The notes under the pieces: generated by a model | The model's input: the letters and a program-made list of their open reading frames with translations, nothing else | What the model was told of the DNA's origin: nothing | Database searches by the model: none | From: Cupriavidus sp. MP-37 | Lineage (GTDB): Bacteria > Pseudomonadota > Gammaproteobacteria > Burkholderiales > Burkholderiaceae | NCBI RefSeq assembly: GCF_020618415.1 | Contig: NZ_CP085344.1 | Location: 3,123,001-3,187,000, forward strand | Direction of reading: 5' to 3' | Length of the DNA: 64,000 nt | Program-made: the position numbers and the translations under genes | Shown here: in pieces, positions 35,182 to 44,416 of the stretch | How positions within the stretch are numbered: position 1 is the first letter of the stretch | Layout of the letters: every line of letters starts with the position of its first letter

Positions 35182-37788
35182 TCAGTACAGCTTGGGCGCG
35201 AACATCTTGACGCTCACCGCCTCGATCAGATCCGAAGCCGACTGCTCGGTTGCGCCAGCGGCGTTGGTCACACCTTCCATCACACTGCCATCCGCCCTGA
35301 CAATCTGGTAGGGTGCATTGGCGACCGGTCGCTCAAGCTCGCCTGCCTTCAGCAGGAACTTCCGGCCCGCGTCACCCTGGCTAAACTGCGGCAACGGTCC
35401 GCTCAGGCTGGACGGCCCGACGATGTCGAAATCCGAGGTATGCAGCAGGATCCCGCCAGGACCATGGATGTCCACCTTGCCTCCGCCAATGCGGATCCCA
35501 GCCCCGTCCGCCGTCATCAAGCTCAGGCTCTTGCCCGCATTCAGAACGATGTTGCCGTCGGTTGCGGTCACCACTACGTTGTGCCTGGCGTTCGCTTCGA
35601 TGTTGGATTTCTGCGCCTGCAGAACCAGATTGCCCTGGTGCGCGATGCCTCGCAGCTCACCGCTGTGCGCGAAGAATCCGATCCCCTGCCCCGCATTGAC
35701 AACGAACTGCTGCCCTGCGGTCATTTGCTGGTTCAACCGTGAAACGGCGTCGATATGCGCGCCGGCATACGTCGTCAATACCTTGGGCGTGGCCAGCACC
35801 ATGCCCGCCGGCGCATAGGCACCGATCAATGGCTGACCTCCCTTACCAGGCGCGTCCTTGTGGTTGTTGGCACCAGCGTCCCACTCCCTCACGGCCCGTG
35901 CGAGTTCGGCCTGCGGATCCGTATCGGCAGCCAGCCCTTCATGGGCATGGCCATAGTCGCCCAACGACTTCGCCGCCTCCAGCGCCGCCTCCATGCAGTG
36001 AATAAGCTCGTCGCGTGACAGGTGCCCGCCCATGGCCCTTACCTGCCCTTCGGCCGTGACGAACAGTCCCTTCGCGCCGCGTATCGCACCCTGGCCATCG
36101 GTGCGCAGATCAAAGCCTTCACCGCGCCGGTCCTTGCGCCCGGCGTGGTCCGGCACCCCGGTCAGATAGCCCAGGTTCAGTTGCGATGTCTGGTGATCCG
36201 AGGACAGCTGCGCCTGGATCTGGTCCTGCGTGTCGTCCATCAACAGGTGGTTGTGGCGCCCGCCGAACAACTCCTTGCTGCGGATTCCCGACAAGGCATG
36301 CTGCCCCGGCAGCGCCCAGGGCGGCAGATTGAGCTGGTTCGGCGCCCGCCCGACAATCACCGGACAATCCGGATCGCCGTTGATGAACGCCACAATGACC
36401 TCCTGCCCGATACGCGGAATATGCATCGCGCCGAACTGGTCGCCCGACCAGCCATTGACCACCCGAATCCATGGCGACGAGTTCTCGTCGTACTTCCCGT
36501 AGCGATCCCATTCGAATTGAATGATCACGTTGCCGTGATCGTTGCACCAGATCTCCTGGTTCTTCGGGCCGGTCACTACCGCCCGCTGCACGCCGGCCAC
36601 GTATGGCTTGCCGACCGTGCGCGGCGGGCGAAAGACTTCATCAGTGGGGTGCGCTTCAAACGCAACGCGGCACGAAAACTGTTGCCCGCTGCCGGATTCG
36701 CCGCCGATATCCTCCAGGTCCAGCGTCGCACCGGTCACCAGGTACTCGCGGTTCATCGCCGGGTTGCTGTGATTGCTCACCAGGTAGGTGCAGCCCGCCG
36801 CCACCCCGCGCAGCGCACCCACGCCACGTGCGCGCCGGCCGCGTGCGCGGCGCTCTTCCATACGAATCCTCGCCCGGATCTCGCCCACCGCCGGATCGAC
36901 ATAGTCGCCCGGGTACTCGTAGCGCTCGAGATCGGCGAAGCTGGTGTCGCGCGGCTGGCTGTTGCCGGTGGTCAGATTCGCGCGCGGCTTGCGCGGATCG
37001 TAGTCGTTCAGCGTCACCTTGCCCGTGCGCAGCCGGTTCACCGGATCGAAGCGAACCAGATGTTCCTCGTCGATCTTGAAGCCACGCGGATAGAGTGGCA
37101 GCGTGCGATAGGCCTCGCTGGGGAACGCGCGGTACGCGCCCGATTCGGCGGCCAGGATCAGCCGATGGTGTCCGCCGTCATGCTCGAAGAAGTAGGTAAT
37201 TCCGTACTCTTCGGTCAGGCGCTGGATGAAGTGCGCATCGCTCTCTCCGTGCTGCACCTCCCAGGCGAGCTTCGGATACACCGAGGTGTCGAGGCGCTTC
37301 TCCACCGAGAACGGGTAGTCCGCAAGCACCTCGTCAAGAATCTCAATCACCGTCTTCTTCTGGAAGGGCTTGTAGTCCGACGTCTGCGTCGCAAGCCACA
37401 GCCAGGGACGCAACGTGAACCGGTACATGCGATTCTCCGCAACGCCGCCGACATGTTCGATGTCGGAGATAACGCCGGTGATCTCGCGATACCCAGCCCC
37501 CACCCCACCCAGCAGGCCGGTGCCCATGCCATCGAGCTGGATGGTGACGGTCATCTCGCGGCCGATCATCGCATCAGGATCTGCCTCGGCAAGATACTGT
37601 TCCGCGGCAGGCGAGACCGTACGCAGGTCTACCTTGTAGGTGAAGAGTTCGCTTAATCCCTCATGACCTGAGAGCCTCACGAACGCCAGCTGCGGCTGTC
37701 CCAACAGGTCAGGAATCGCAGAGCTGGAGACGCTGACGGTGCGATTCCGCCCAATGGCCAGGTTCTTCAGATTGTTTAGCGCACTCAT
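35182..37788 (-). CDS. vgrG: VgrG spike protein (TssI)
   Basis: An 868-residue trimeric spike. It has a gp27-like part (~25-400: LSELFTYKVDLRT, then HFIQRLTEEYGITYFFEHD), a gp5-like OB-fold (PDCPVIVGRAPN near residue 480) and a DUF2345 beta-helix (~650-780 with repeated VVVTATDGNIVLNAGKSL). After the helix there is an extra ~70 residues ending EAVSVKMFAPKLY, with PYQIVRADGSVMEGVTNAAGATE, reminiscent of the transthyretin-like adaptor domains that hold effectors on VgrG. tle3 follows at once, so this tail is the probable docking site. Confidence 0.94.
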   Translation of the reverse strand: MSALNNLKNLAIGRNRTVSVSSSAIPDLLGQPQLAFVRLSGHEGLSELFTYKVDLRTVSPAAEQYLAEADPDAMIGREMTVTIQLDGMGTGLLGGVGAGYREITGVISDIEHVGGVAENRMYRFTLRPWLWLATQTSDYKPFQKKTVIEILDEVLADYPFSVEKRLDTSVYPKLAWEVQHGESDAHFIQRLTEEYGITYFFEHDGGHHRLILAAESGAYRAFPSEAYRTLPLYPRGFKIDEEHLVRFDPVNRLRTGKVTLNDYDPRKPRANLTTGNSQPRDTSFADLERYEYPGDYVDPAVGEIRARIRMEERRARGRRARGVGALRGVAAGCTYLVSNHSNPAMNREYLVTGATLDLEDIGGESGSGQQFSCRVAFEAHPTDEVFRPPRTVGKPYVAGVQRAVVTGPKNQEIWCNDHGNVIIQFEWDRYGKYDENSSPWIRVVNGWSGDQFGAMHIPRIGQEVIVAFINGDPDCPVIVGRAPNQLNLPPWALPGQHALSGIRSKELFGGRHNHLLMDDTQDQIQAQLSSDHQTSQLNLGYLTGVPDHAGRKDRRGEGFDLRTDGQGAIRGAKGLFVTAEGQVRAMGGHLSRDELIHCMEAALEAAKSLGDYGHAHEGLAADTDPQAELARAVREWDAGANNHKDAPGKGGQPLIGAYAPAGMVLATPKVLTTYAGAHIDAVSRLNQQMTAGQQFVVNAGQGIGFFAHSGELRGIAHQGNLVLQAQKSNIEANARHNVVVTATDGNIVLNAGKSLSLMTADGAGIRIGGGKVDIHGPGGILLHTSDFDIVGPSSLSGPLPQFSQGDAGRKFLLKAGELERPVANAPYQIVRADGSVMEGVTNAAGATEQSASDLIEAVSVKMFAPKLY

Positions 37789-37869
37789 GAGGTCATCTCT
37801 TTAACGGCCGCTCGGAGTCGGGCCGTTGTCATCCGCATGGATTCCGCACTCGGTCAGTGCCAGACTCCT

Positions 37870-37908
37870 TGGCCTCGCCAGCTTCAACACTGGTGATCGG
37901 CGAGGCCA
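37870..37908 (-). terminator. Stem-loop between hcp and vgrG
   Basis: TGGCCTCGCC (37870-37879) pairs perfectly with GGCGAGGCCA (37899-37908), a 10-bp stem with a 19-base loop, 11 bases after the hcp stop on the transcribed strand. There is no T-run, so it could be a partial terminator or a block to 3' decay that keeps hcp mRNA abundant. Confidence 0.5.
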
Positions 37909-37918
37909 GTCATGACAA

Positions 37919-38404
37919 TCAGGCTTCCTTGTTGCCCTTGATGTCGTAACCCGCGGTCACCGCGCCACCGCTGCCGCCCTGGGCGTTCTGCACCACGTAC
38001 TCCTGCTTCACCCTGGAGAACGACAGCGCCACCTTCTCGCGCATGCGCACTTCGTCATCCACCGAGCCCTTGGGGCTTACCTGGGTGACGATCACGTCGG
38101 TCATGGTGAGCTTCAGGTATTCGAGCGGATTGCCGCCGGCCTTGCGCACCACCAGCACGGCCTCGTTGATGTGCTTGCCGGTCAGGCAGTACTTCATCAG
38201 GTTGGGCGAGGCGCGATCGATGAAGTGCTCGAAGCACAGGTCCGACACGGTCGCCTTGCCGGCGCCGCCGCCACTGCCCGCGTGCATGGTGGACTGCTGC
38301 TCGATGCTCCAGTCCCAGGCCAGTACTTCGACTTCGTTCTTGTGCGACGAATCCTGCGACTCGCCATCGATGCCGTTGATCTTCAGGAAAATGTCCTGTG
38401 CCAT
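37919..38404 (-). CDS. hcp: Hcp tube protein (TssD)
   Basis: A 161-residue protein forming the inner tube that is fired from the cell. MAQDIFLKINGIDGESQDSSHKNEVEVLAWDW is a typical Hcp1 start, and VSDLCFEHFIDRASPNLMKYCLTGKHI is the conserved core. A strong ribosome-binding site (AAGGAG, 7 bases before ATG) suits a highly made protein. Stem-loops on both sides set it apart from tssC and vgrG, suggesting its own expression level within the operon. Confidence 0.96.
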   Translation of the reverse strand: MAQDIFLKINGIDGESQDSSHKNEVEVLAWDWSIEQQSTMHAGSGGGAGKATVSDLCFEHFIDRASPNLMKYCLTGKHINEAVLVVRKAGGNPLEYLKLTMTDVIVTQVSPKGSVDDEVRMREKVALSFSRVKQEYVVQNAQGGSGGAVTAGYDIKGNKEA

Positions 38405-38459
38405 TGCAAAACTCCTTCACGTTAAGACAGGTACTGCAGACAAGAGCCACAGCCAGGGC

Positions 38460-38485
38460 CGCGCCCCAGTCAGGTCAGGGGCGCG
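38460..38485 (-). other. Stem-loop between tssC and hcp
   Basis: CGCGCCCC and GGGGCGCG form a perfect 8-bp stem with a 10-base loop in the 128 bases between tssC and hcp. It could attenuate transcription from tssC or mark an mRNA processing point. Confidence 0.45.
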
Positions 38486-38532
38486 ATACCTCGGCGTGGA
38501 ACTACCGGTGCGTTTGAACGCCTGAGCGACGC

Positions 38533-40026
38533 TCAGGCGGCGTCCTTGACCGACGGCAGGCGCGCCACCAGACGCAGCGAGACGGTCAGGCCCTCGAGCT
38601 GGAAGTGCGGACGCAGGAAGAACTTGGCGCTGTAGTAGCCGGGGTTGCCTTCCAATTCCTCGACGACCACCTCGGCTGCCGCCAGTGGTCGGCGCGCCTT
38701 GGTCTCCTGCGACGAGTTGGCCGGGTCGGCATCGACGTAGTTCATGATCCATTCGTTGAGCCAGCGCTGCATGTCCTCGCGCTCCTTGAAGGCGCCGATC
38801 TTGTCGCGCACGATGCACTTCAGGTAATGGGCAAAGCGCGAGCAGGCGAACAGGTACGGCAGGCGTGCGGAGAGGTTGGCGTTGGCGGTCGCGTCAGCGT
38901 CGTAGTACTCGGCCGGCTTCTGCATCGACTGGGCGCCGATAAAGGCTGCGTAGTCGGTGTTCTTGCGGTGCACCAGCGAGATAAAGCCGTTCTTCGACAG
39001 TTCGGCTTCACGGCGGTCCGAGATGGCGATCTCGGTCGGGCACTTCATGTCGATGCCGCCATCGTCGGTCGGGAAGGTGTGGCACGGCAGGTTCTCGACC
39101 ACGCCGCCGCTTTCGACGCCACGGATCAGCGTGCACCAGCCATAGAGCTTGAACGAGCGGTTAATGTTGACCGCCATGGCGTAGGCGGCATTGCTCCACA
39201 CGTACTTGCGGTGATCCGCACCGTCGGTGTCTTCCTCGAAGTCAAATTCATCGACCGGATTGGTCTTGATGCCGTAGGGAAGGCGCGACAGGAAACGCGG
39301 CATGGCGAGGCCGACATAGCGGGCATCTTCCGAGTTGCGCAGGCTGTTCCACGGCGCGTACTCCAGGTTCTGGAATATCTTGGACAGATCGCGCGGATTG
39401 GCCAGTTCCTGCCACGAATCCATCTGCAGCACGGACGGCGAGGCGCCGGCAATGAACGGGGCGTGAGCCGCTGCCGAGATCTTGGCGAGCGAGCCAAGGA
39501 GTTCGACGTCTGGCGGCGTGTGGTCGAAGTAGTAGTCGGCTACCAGGCAGCCGTAGGGCTCGCCACCAAGCTGGCCGTACTCTTCCTCATAGACACGCTT
39601 GAAGAACGGGCTTTGGTCCCAGCCGATGCCCTTGTAGCGGCGCAGGGTTCGGCGCAGCTCTTCCTTGGACACATCCATCACGCGGATGCGCAGCTTGTCG
39701 TCGGTTTCGGTGTTTGAGACCAGGTGGTGCAGGCCGCGCCAGGCGGACTCCAGCTTCTGGAAGTCCTCATGGTGCAGGATCAGGTTGATCTGCTCGGAGA
39801 GCTTCCTGTCGATGGCGCCGATGATGGCTTCGATGCTCTTGTAGGCATCATCGCTCATGGTGAACGAGCTGGCGAGCGCCTGCTCGGCCAGGGTCCTGAC
39901 GGCGAGGTCGACAGCCTCGCGGGCCTGGTCGGTCTTGGGCGAGAATTCGCGGCTGATCAGCGCGGCGAATTCCGAATGGTCAGCGCTCGCGAGCGCTTGC
40001 TGTTGGGCTTGTTGGGCGGAGGGCAT
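38533..40026 (-). CDS. tssC: Type VI sheath protein TssC (VipB)
   Basis: A 497-residue large subunit of the contractile sheath. Family features are INLILHHEDFQKLESAWRGLHHLV near residue 80, LVADYYFDHTPPDVELLGSLA, and FLSRLPYGIKTNPVDEFDFEE, ending in the assembly region with RPLAAAEVVVEELEGNPGYYSAKFFLRPHFQLEGLTVSLRLV. It assembles with TssB around Hcp and is disassembled by TssH. It lies 49 bases after tssB. Confidence 0.96.
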   Translation of the reverse strand: MPSAQQAQQQALASADHSEFAALISREFSPKTDQAREAVDLAVRTLAEQALASSFTMSDDAYKSIEAIIGAIDRKLSEQINLILHHEDFQKLESAWRGLHHLVSNTETDDKLRIRVMDVSKEELRRTLRRYKGIGWDQSPFFKRVYEEEYGQLGGEPYGCLVADYYFDHTPPDVELLGSLAKISAAAHAPFIAGASPSVLQMDSWQELANPRDLSKIFQNLEYAPWNSLRNSEDARYVGLAMPRFLSRLPYGIKTNPVDEFDFEEDTDGADHRKYVWSNAAYAMAVNINRSFKLYGWCTLIRGVESGGVVENLPCHTFPTDDGGIDMKCPTEIAISDRREAELSKNGFISLVHRKNTDYAAFIGAQSMQKPAEYYDADATANANLSARLPYLFACSRFAHYLKCIVRDKIGAFKEREDMQRWLNEWIMNYVDADPANSSQETKARRPLAAAEVVVEELEGNPGYYSAKFFLRPHFQLEGLTVSLRLVARLPSVKDAA

Positions 40027-40075
40027 GGAGTCCTTGCTTGATGAGGTCGTTCAGGTAGGCAAGCAGCCGATCCAT

Positions 40076-40609
40076 TCAGGACTGCGGCGACTGCGGTTCG
40101 TCGTCGCCTGCCCTGGGCTTGGGCGCCTTGGCAAGCGACTGCAGCAGCGCGGGATCCTGCAGCAACTGGTTGATCAGCGATTCGGCGCCCGACTTGCCAT
40201 CCATGTAGGTCTGCAGGTTGGCGAGCTGGGTGCGGGCTTCGAGCAATTGCCTGAGCGCATCGACCTTTCCGGCTACTGCCGCGGGCGAAAAATCCTCAAT
40301 GCTCTCGAATGTCATGTCGACCATGAGCTGGCCATCGTCGGACAGCGTATTGGGCACGGCAAACGCCACGCGCGGCTTCATGGCCTTCATGCGCTCGTCG
40401 AAGTTGTCGATATCGATCTCAAGAAACTTGCGATCGGCAACCGGCGGCAGCGGCTCGGCTGGCGTGCCCGACAGATCGGCCAGCACGCCCATCACGAAAG
40501 GCAGCTCGATACGCTTCTCCGAGCCATAAACTTCGACGTCGTACTCGATCTGCACGCGCGGCGCACGGTTGCGCGCGATGAATTTCTGCGAACTGTTCAC
40601 AACAGACAT
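40076..40609 (-). CDS. tssB: Type VI sheath protein TssB (VipA)
   Basis: A 177-residue small sheath subunit. The conserved RVQIEYDVEVYGSEKRIELPFVMGVLADLSG opens the protein, and MTFESIEDFSPAAVAGKVDALRQLLEARTQL is the helix and linker that pair with TssC. The C-terminus is charged and probably disordered. It lies 39 bases after tssH in the same operon. Confidence 0.95.
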   Translation of the reverse strand: MSVVNSSQKFIARNRAPRVQIEYDVEVYGSEKRIELPFVMGVLADLSGTPAEPLPPVADRKFLEIDIDNFDERMKAMKPRVAFAVPNTLSDDGQLMVDMTFESIEDFSPAAVAGKVDALRQLLEARTQLANLQTYMDGKSGAESLINQLLQDPALLQSLAKAPKPRAGDDEPQSPQS

Positions 40610-40648
40610 GGATCTCCCCAGCGGGTTACATGGACATGCCGGCCGGCG

Positions 40649-43363
40649 TCAAGCCGGGCCGGCCTCGGGACACTCCGGCACAACGGCATCGTGGCCAGCG
40701 CGGTATTCGGTGTGGTAGGCGAGCCCGGCAGGCGCGTTGTCGGCAACGCTGATCCCGATCACCCCGAGCTGGCGCTTCTCGGACAGGGCCAACAGCCACA
40801 GGCGTGCCAGTTGAGGCTGGATGACCTGTTCAATAAAGCCGATCAGCTGCCGGGCGCCGGTCTCGCCGACCGGACAGCGCGCCACGATGAACTCGACCAC
40901 CGGGTCGTCGTAAGTCAGCACAATGCCGTGCTGCTGCTGCATGCGCACCACCACCCGATCGAGGTGCAGCCGCACGATGCGGCCAAGGTTGTCGGCCGCC
41001 AGCGGCAGATACGGCAGGACTACCAGCCGGCCAAGGAACGCCGCCGGAAACACCTTGCGCAGCTCGGGCATCAGCGCGTCGCGCAGCGCCGCGGGCTGCG
41101 GCATCAGCGCCGGGTCTTCACAGAGCTTCGCCAGCAGATCGGCTCCGGCATTGCTGGTGAGCAGCAAGATGGTGTTCCTGAAGTCGATATGGCGCCCCTC
41201 TCCGTCCTCCATGTAGCCCTTGTCGAAGACCTGGTAGAAGACTTCGTGGACATCGGCATGGGCCTTCTCGACCTCGTCGAGCAACACCACGCTGTAGGGC
41301 CGGCGGCGCACCGCTTCGGTCAGTACGCCCCCTTCGCCGTAGCCGACATAACCCGGCGGTGCGCCCTTGAGCGTCGAGACGGTATGTGGCTCCTGGAATT
41401 CCGACAGGTTGATGGTGATGAGGTTTTGCTCACCGCCATACAGGGCGTCGGCCAACGCCAGCGCGGTCTCGGTCTTGCCAACCCCCGACGGGCCCGCCAG
41501 CAGGAAGACCCCGACCGGCTTGTTGGGGTCAGTCAGTTGTGCACGGGCGGTCGTGACGCGCTCCCCAAGCTGGATCAGCGCGTGACCTTGCCCGATCACG
41601 CGTTCGCCAAGTGTCTGCGGCAACTGCATCAAGGTTGCCACCTCGTCCGCGACCATGCGCCCAACCGGGATACCGGTCCAGTCGGCGACGATGGCAGCGA
41701 CCACGCGTTCATCCACTTCGGTGTACACAAGCGACGCATCCGCTTGCGCGGCATGAAGATGGCCCTCGAGCTCATCCAGGGATCGTCGCGCCGGGGCGGT
41801 GAGCGGCGATTCATCCGACACGAACTGCACCAGTGCGTGTCGGCGGGCGACCAGGTCGGTCGCCAGACCGCGCACCCGGTCCCAGCGCGCTTCGGCCAAA
41901 ACCAGGTCGGCTTCGAGCTGATCGCGCCGAACCCGTGCGAGCTCAATCCGCGCGGCGTCCGGCCGGCCAAAGCCGGCTTCCCGGGCCAGTAGCGCGCACT
42001 CGGCGTCGGCCGCGGCGAGTTCGTGGCGCAGATGTTCGACTGCTGCCGGGGGCGCATGCAATGACAGCGCTACGCGGGCACAAGCGGTGTCGAGCAGGCT
42101 GATCGCCTTGTCGGGCAACTGCCGCGACGGGATAAAGCGATGCGATAGCCTGACGGCGGCGCGCACCGCCTCGTCGCGGATCAGTACCTGGTGATGCGCC
42201 TCGAACGTCCGGACCAGACCTCGCACCATGGCGACCGCCCTGGCTTCATCCGGTTCCATGACCTGCAGGACCTGGAAGCGGCGCGTAAGCGCCGGATCCT
42301 TTTCGATATGGCGCTTGTATTCGCTCCAGGTGGTGGCACCGATCGTGCGCAGTGCCCCACGCGCCAGCGCCGGTTTGAGCAGGTTCGCGGCATCGCCGGT
42401 GCCGGCCTGGCCACCGGCGCCAACCAGCGTGTGGACTTCATCGATGAACAGGATCACGGGCGTCGGGGATTTGGCAGCTTCCTCAAGCACGCCCTTCAAC
42501 CGCGCCTCGAACTCGCCCTTCATGCTGGCGCCCGCCAGCAGCGCACCCACGTCGAGGCTCAGCAGCCTGATGTCCTTCAGGCTGGGCGGCACCTCACCCG
42601 CGGCAATGGCCTGTGCCAGCCCCTCGATGACGGCGGTCTTGCCGACACCCGCCTCTCCGGTCAGAAGCGGATTGTTCTGACGGCGGCGCAGCAGGATGTC
42701 CGTCATGGTGCGGATCTCATGCTCGCGGCCGATCACGGGATCCAGCCGGCCCGCGCGTGCCTCCTCGGTCAGGTCGCGGCAGTACCTGCCCAGGCCAGGC
42801 TTGCCGGCACCGGCTGGTGCCATCGCACCATTGGATTCACCCGGTGTGGCGGGTACCAGGCCACTGCCGTCATAGGCCGCTTCACGGCTCTCAGGCGATT
42901 GCGCGATGAGCGCCGGTGCCATTTCCACCAGGTCATCGGGCCGCAGCTTCGCGAACTGGCTTGAGATGCCCAGCACCGTACGGCGCAACTCCGGCGTTTT
43001 GAGCAGCGCAGCGAGCAGGTAGGCGCCGCGCACGCGGTCATCGGAAAAAGCAAGCGTCGCATAAACCCAGGCCCGCTCGATCGCCGACTCAAGCTGGAAC
43101 GAGAAGTCGCTGATCGAGGTGGCGCCGGCTGGCAACGCCGCCAGCGCGCGGATCAGGTCGGTTTCCAGCGCGGACAGGTCGGCGCCGGCATGGCGCAGCA
43201 TCCGCTGCAGGTCGCCATCCGGGGCTTGCAGCAGTTGGTGGAGCCAATGCACAAGCTCCACGTACGGGTTGCCGCGAAGCTTGCAAAAGGCCGTCGCACT
43301 TTCGATTGCCTTGAAGAGCGTGGGATTGAGCCGGCCAAATAGCGCCTGACGCGAAATATCCAT
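40649..43363 (-). CDS. tssH: Type VI AAA+ ATPase TssH (ClpV)
   Basis: A 904-residue disaggregase of the Clp/Hsp100 family that recycles contracted sheath. The N-domain (~1-160) is followed by two AAA+ modules with Walker A motifs GEAGVGKT and GPSGVGKT; Walker B sequences are FIDEVHTLVG and VVLLDEVEKAH. The ATG at 43363 begins MDISRQALFGRLNPTLF, a typical ClpV start, with AAAGG 6 bases before. It is the first gene of the leftward operon. Confidence 0.95.
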   Translation of the reverse strand: MDISRQALFGRLNPTLFKAIESATAFCKLRGNPYVELVHWLHQLLQAPDGDLQRMLRHAGADLSALETDLIRALAALPAGATSISDFSFQLESAIERAWVYATLAFSDDRVRGAYLLAALLKTPELRRTVLGISSQFAKLRPDDLVEMAPALIAQSPESREAAYDGSGLVPATPGESNGAMAPAGAGKPGLGRYCRDLTEEARAGRLDPVIGREHEIRTMTDILLRRRQNNPLLTGEAGVGKTAVIEGLAQAIAAGEVPPSLKDIRLLSLDVGALLAGASMKGEFEARLKGVLEEAAKSPTPVILFIDEVHTLVGAGGQAGTGDAANLLKPALARGALRTIGATTWSEYKRHIEKDPALTRRFQVLQVMEPDEARAVAMVRGLVRTFEAHHQVLIRDEAVRAAVRLSHRFIPSRQLPDKAISLLDTACARVALSLHAPPAAVEHLRHELAAADAECALLAREAGFGRPDAARIELARVRRDQLEADLVLAEARWDRVRGLATDLVARRHALVQFVSDESPLTAPARRSLDELEGHLHAAQADASLVYTEVDERVVAAIVADWTGIPVGRMVADEVATLMQLPQTLGERVIGQGHALIQLGERVTTARAQLTDPNKPVGVFLLAGPSGVGKTETALALADALYGGEQNLITINLSEFQEPHTVSTLKGAPPGYVGYGEGGVLTEAVRRRPYSVVLLDEVEKAHADVHEVFYQVFDKGYMEDGEGRHIDFRNTILLLTSNAGADLLAKLCEDPALMPQPAALRDALMPELRKVFPAAFLGRLVVLPYLPLAADNLGRIVRLHLDRVVVRMQQQHGIVLTYDDPVVEFIVARCPVGETGARQLIGFIEQVIQPQLARLWLLALSEKRQLGVIGISVADNAPAGLAYHTEYRAGHDAVVPECPEAGPA

Positions 43364-43813
43364 TCGATACCTTTTGCCTTGCGACCCTCTTGAGAGGACT
43401 GCCATGGCACAGCGATTTCTTATCGGTTTTTCAGGATATGGCCAAAACAATACGCCGGCAAACTTCTAATCCGCGGCAAGGCCTCGCAGGCATCGACATC
43501 CGAAATTGATATAACCATTTGATTTACATAGATTATTCACTTCATCGCGCGACTATCACGATTCCCTCCCGCCGACAATGACCCAATACCATGCCTCTAT
43601 GGAATATTACGAATTTTGACAATCCACCCAAGACACACATCATTTTCATCCTGCGTCCATAGGCTCACCCTTAAATCCCAGTAAATCATTTTTTAATTCT
43701 GATTTATTGAATATTTAATAGGAAGATTCCATTCGACTTATCATTTCATTACGCCGCGATTTGCGATTATCATCAGACGCTTTCGAAAACCAATAAACTC
43801 AGGTGGCTGGGCT
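43364..43813. promoter_or_regulatory. Divergent regulatory gap between the two type VI operons
   Basis: 450 bases without a gene, clearly richer in A+T than the flanks, especially 43500-43800. Two candidate sigma70-type promoters face the tagK side: TTGATA (43506-43511) with TAGATT 17 bases on (43529-43534), and TTGACA (43616-43621) with a weaker CATCAT 16 bases on. I did not find a clear promoter for the tssH direction. The AT bias may attract nucleoid proteins such as H-NS/MvaT-type silencers; this is inference. Confidence 0.5.
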
Positions 43814-44416
43814 ATGAGCGACTGGCAGAACCGCACAGCAGGCATCAAAGCCGTCGTCGCCGGAGTCGGCGGCGACAGCCATGCGCCCTGGCCTTGGGAT
43901 GCGCCCGGCCGGACGCAGCCGGACGCTGCCGATCCGTTCTCGCTGGTGAAGCCAGCCGGGGGCGCAGGGACCACAGCGGCGGCTGCCCCTGACCCGGCCG
44001 ACGTGCTCGATCGGCTCAAACGCGAGGCCGAGGCGGCGCTATGCGATCCGAACTACGTCAGTGCACATGCCAGCTTCCATGCAACGTCGACGGCTCCGAT
44101 CCCCGCACAGGGCGACCCGAAGCCACTGCAAGCGCTCGCGCGCGAAGCGAACCATGCCGATAGCCTGATGGACATGCTGGGCACGGCTGGCCGTATTGAT
44201 TCCCTGATCGGCTCCCAACAATCCCTGGAAGGGCAAGAACTCTTTTCACCCCCCGCTGCGCCGGACGTGCTGTGGCTGTTCGCTGGCGACATAGCGCCCG
44301 CGCGGCGCCGCGATGTCACGGCCCCGCTTACCCGTCGCGAACACCACCTGGTCTTGATGGATAGCGCCTACCGTCCCGCGCTGGCGCAAACGCCTGATTC
44401 TGATCATGACGCTTGA
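43814..44416 (+). CDS. tagK: TagK-domain type VI accessory protein
   Basis: A 200-residue protein, first in the rightward type VI operon. The N-terminal half is Pro/Ala-rich and likely disordered. The C-terminal half has the TagK-like pattern DSLMDMLGTAGRIDSLIG, then APDVLWLFAGDIAPARRR and a final PLTRREHHLVLMDSAYRP. The family is found in Burkholderiales type VI loci; its role is not established. It overlaps tagJ by 11 bases. Confidence 0.72.
   Translation: MSDWQNRTAGIKAVVAGVGGDSHAPWPWDAPGRTQPDAADPFSLVKPAGGAGTTAAAAPDPADVLDRLKREAEAALCDPNYVSAHASFHATSTAPIPAQGDPKPLQALAREANHADSLMDMLGTAGRIDSLIGSQQSLEGQELFSPPAAPDVLWLFAGDIAPARRRDVTAPLTRREHHLVLMDSAYRPALAQTPDSDHDA

Noticed and set aside
36022..37656. 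Long open frame (544 codons) opposite vgrG
   Set aside because: It is the antisense of a certain VgrG gene. The protein has no family pattern and is Arg/His/Ala-rich, as expected from reverse reading of GC-rich codons.
43400..43420. Sigma54-like TGGCAC before the type VI operons
   Set aside because: The -24-like element is followed by TTTCT, so the essential GC at -12 is missing, and it lies more than 400 bases before tagK.
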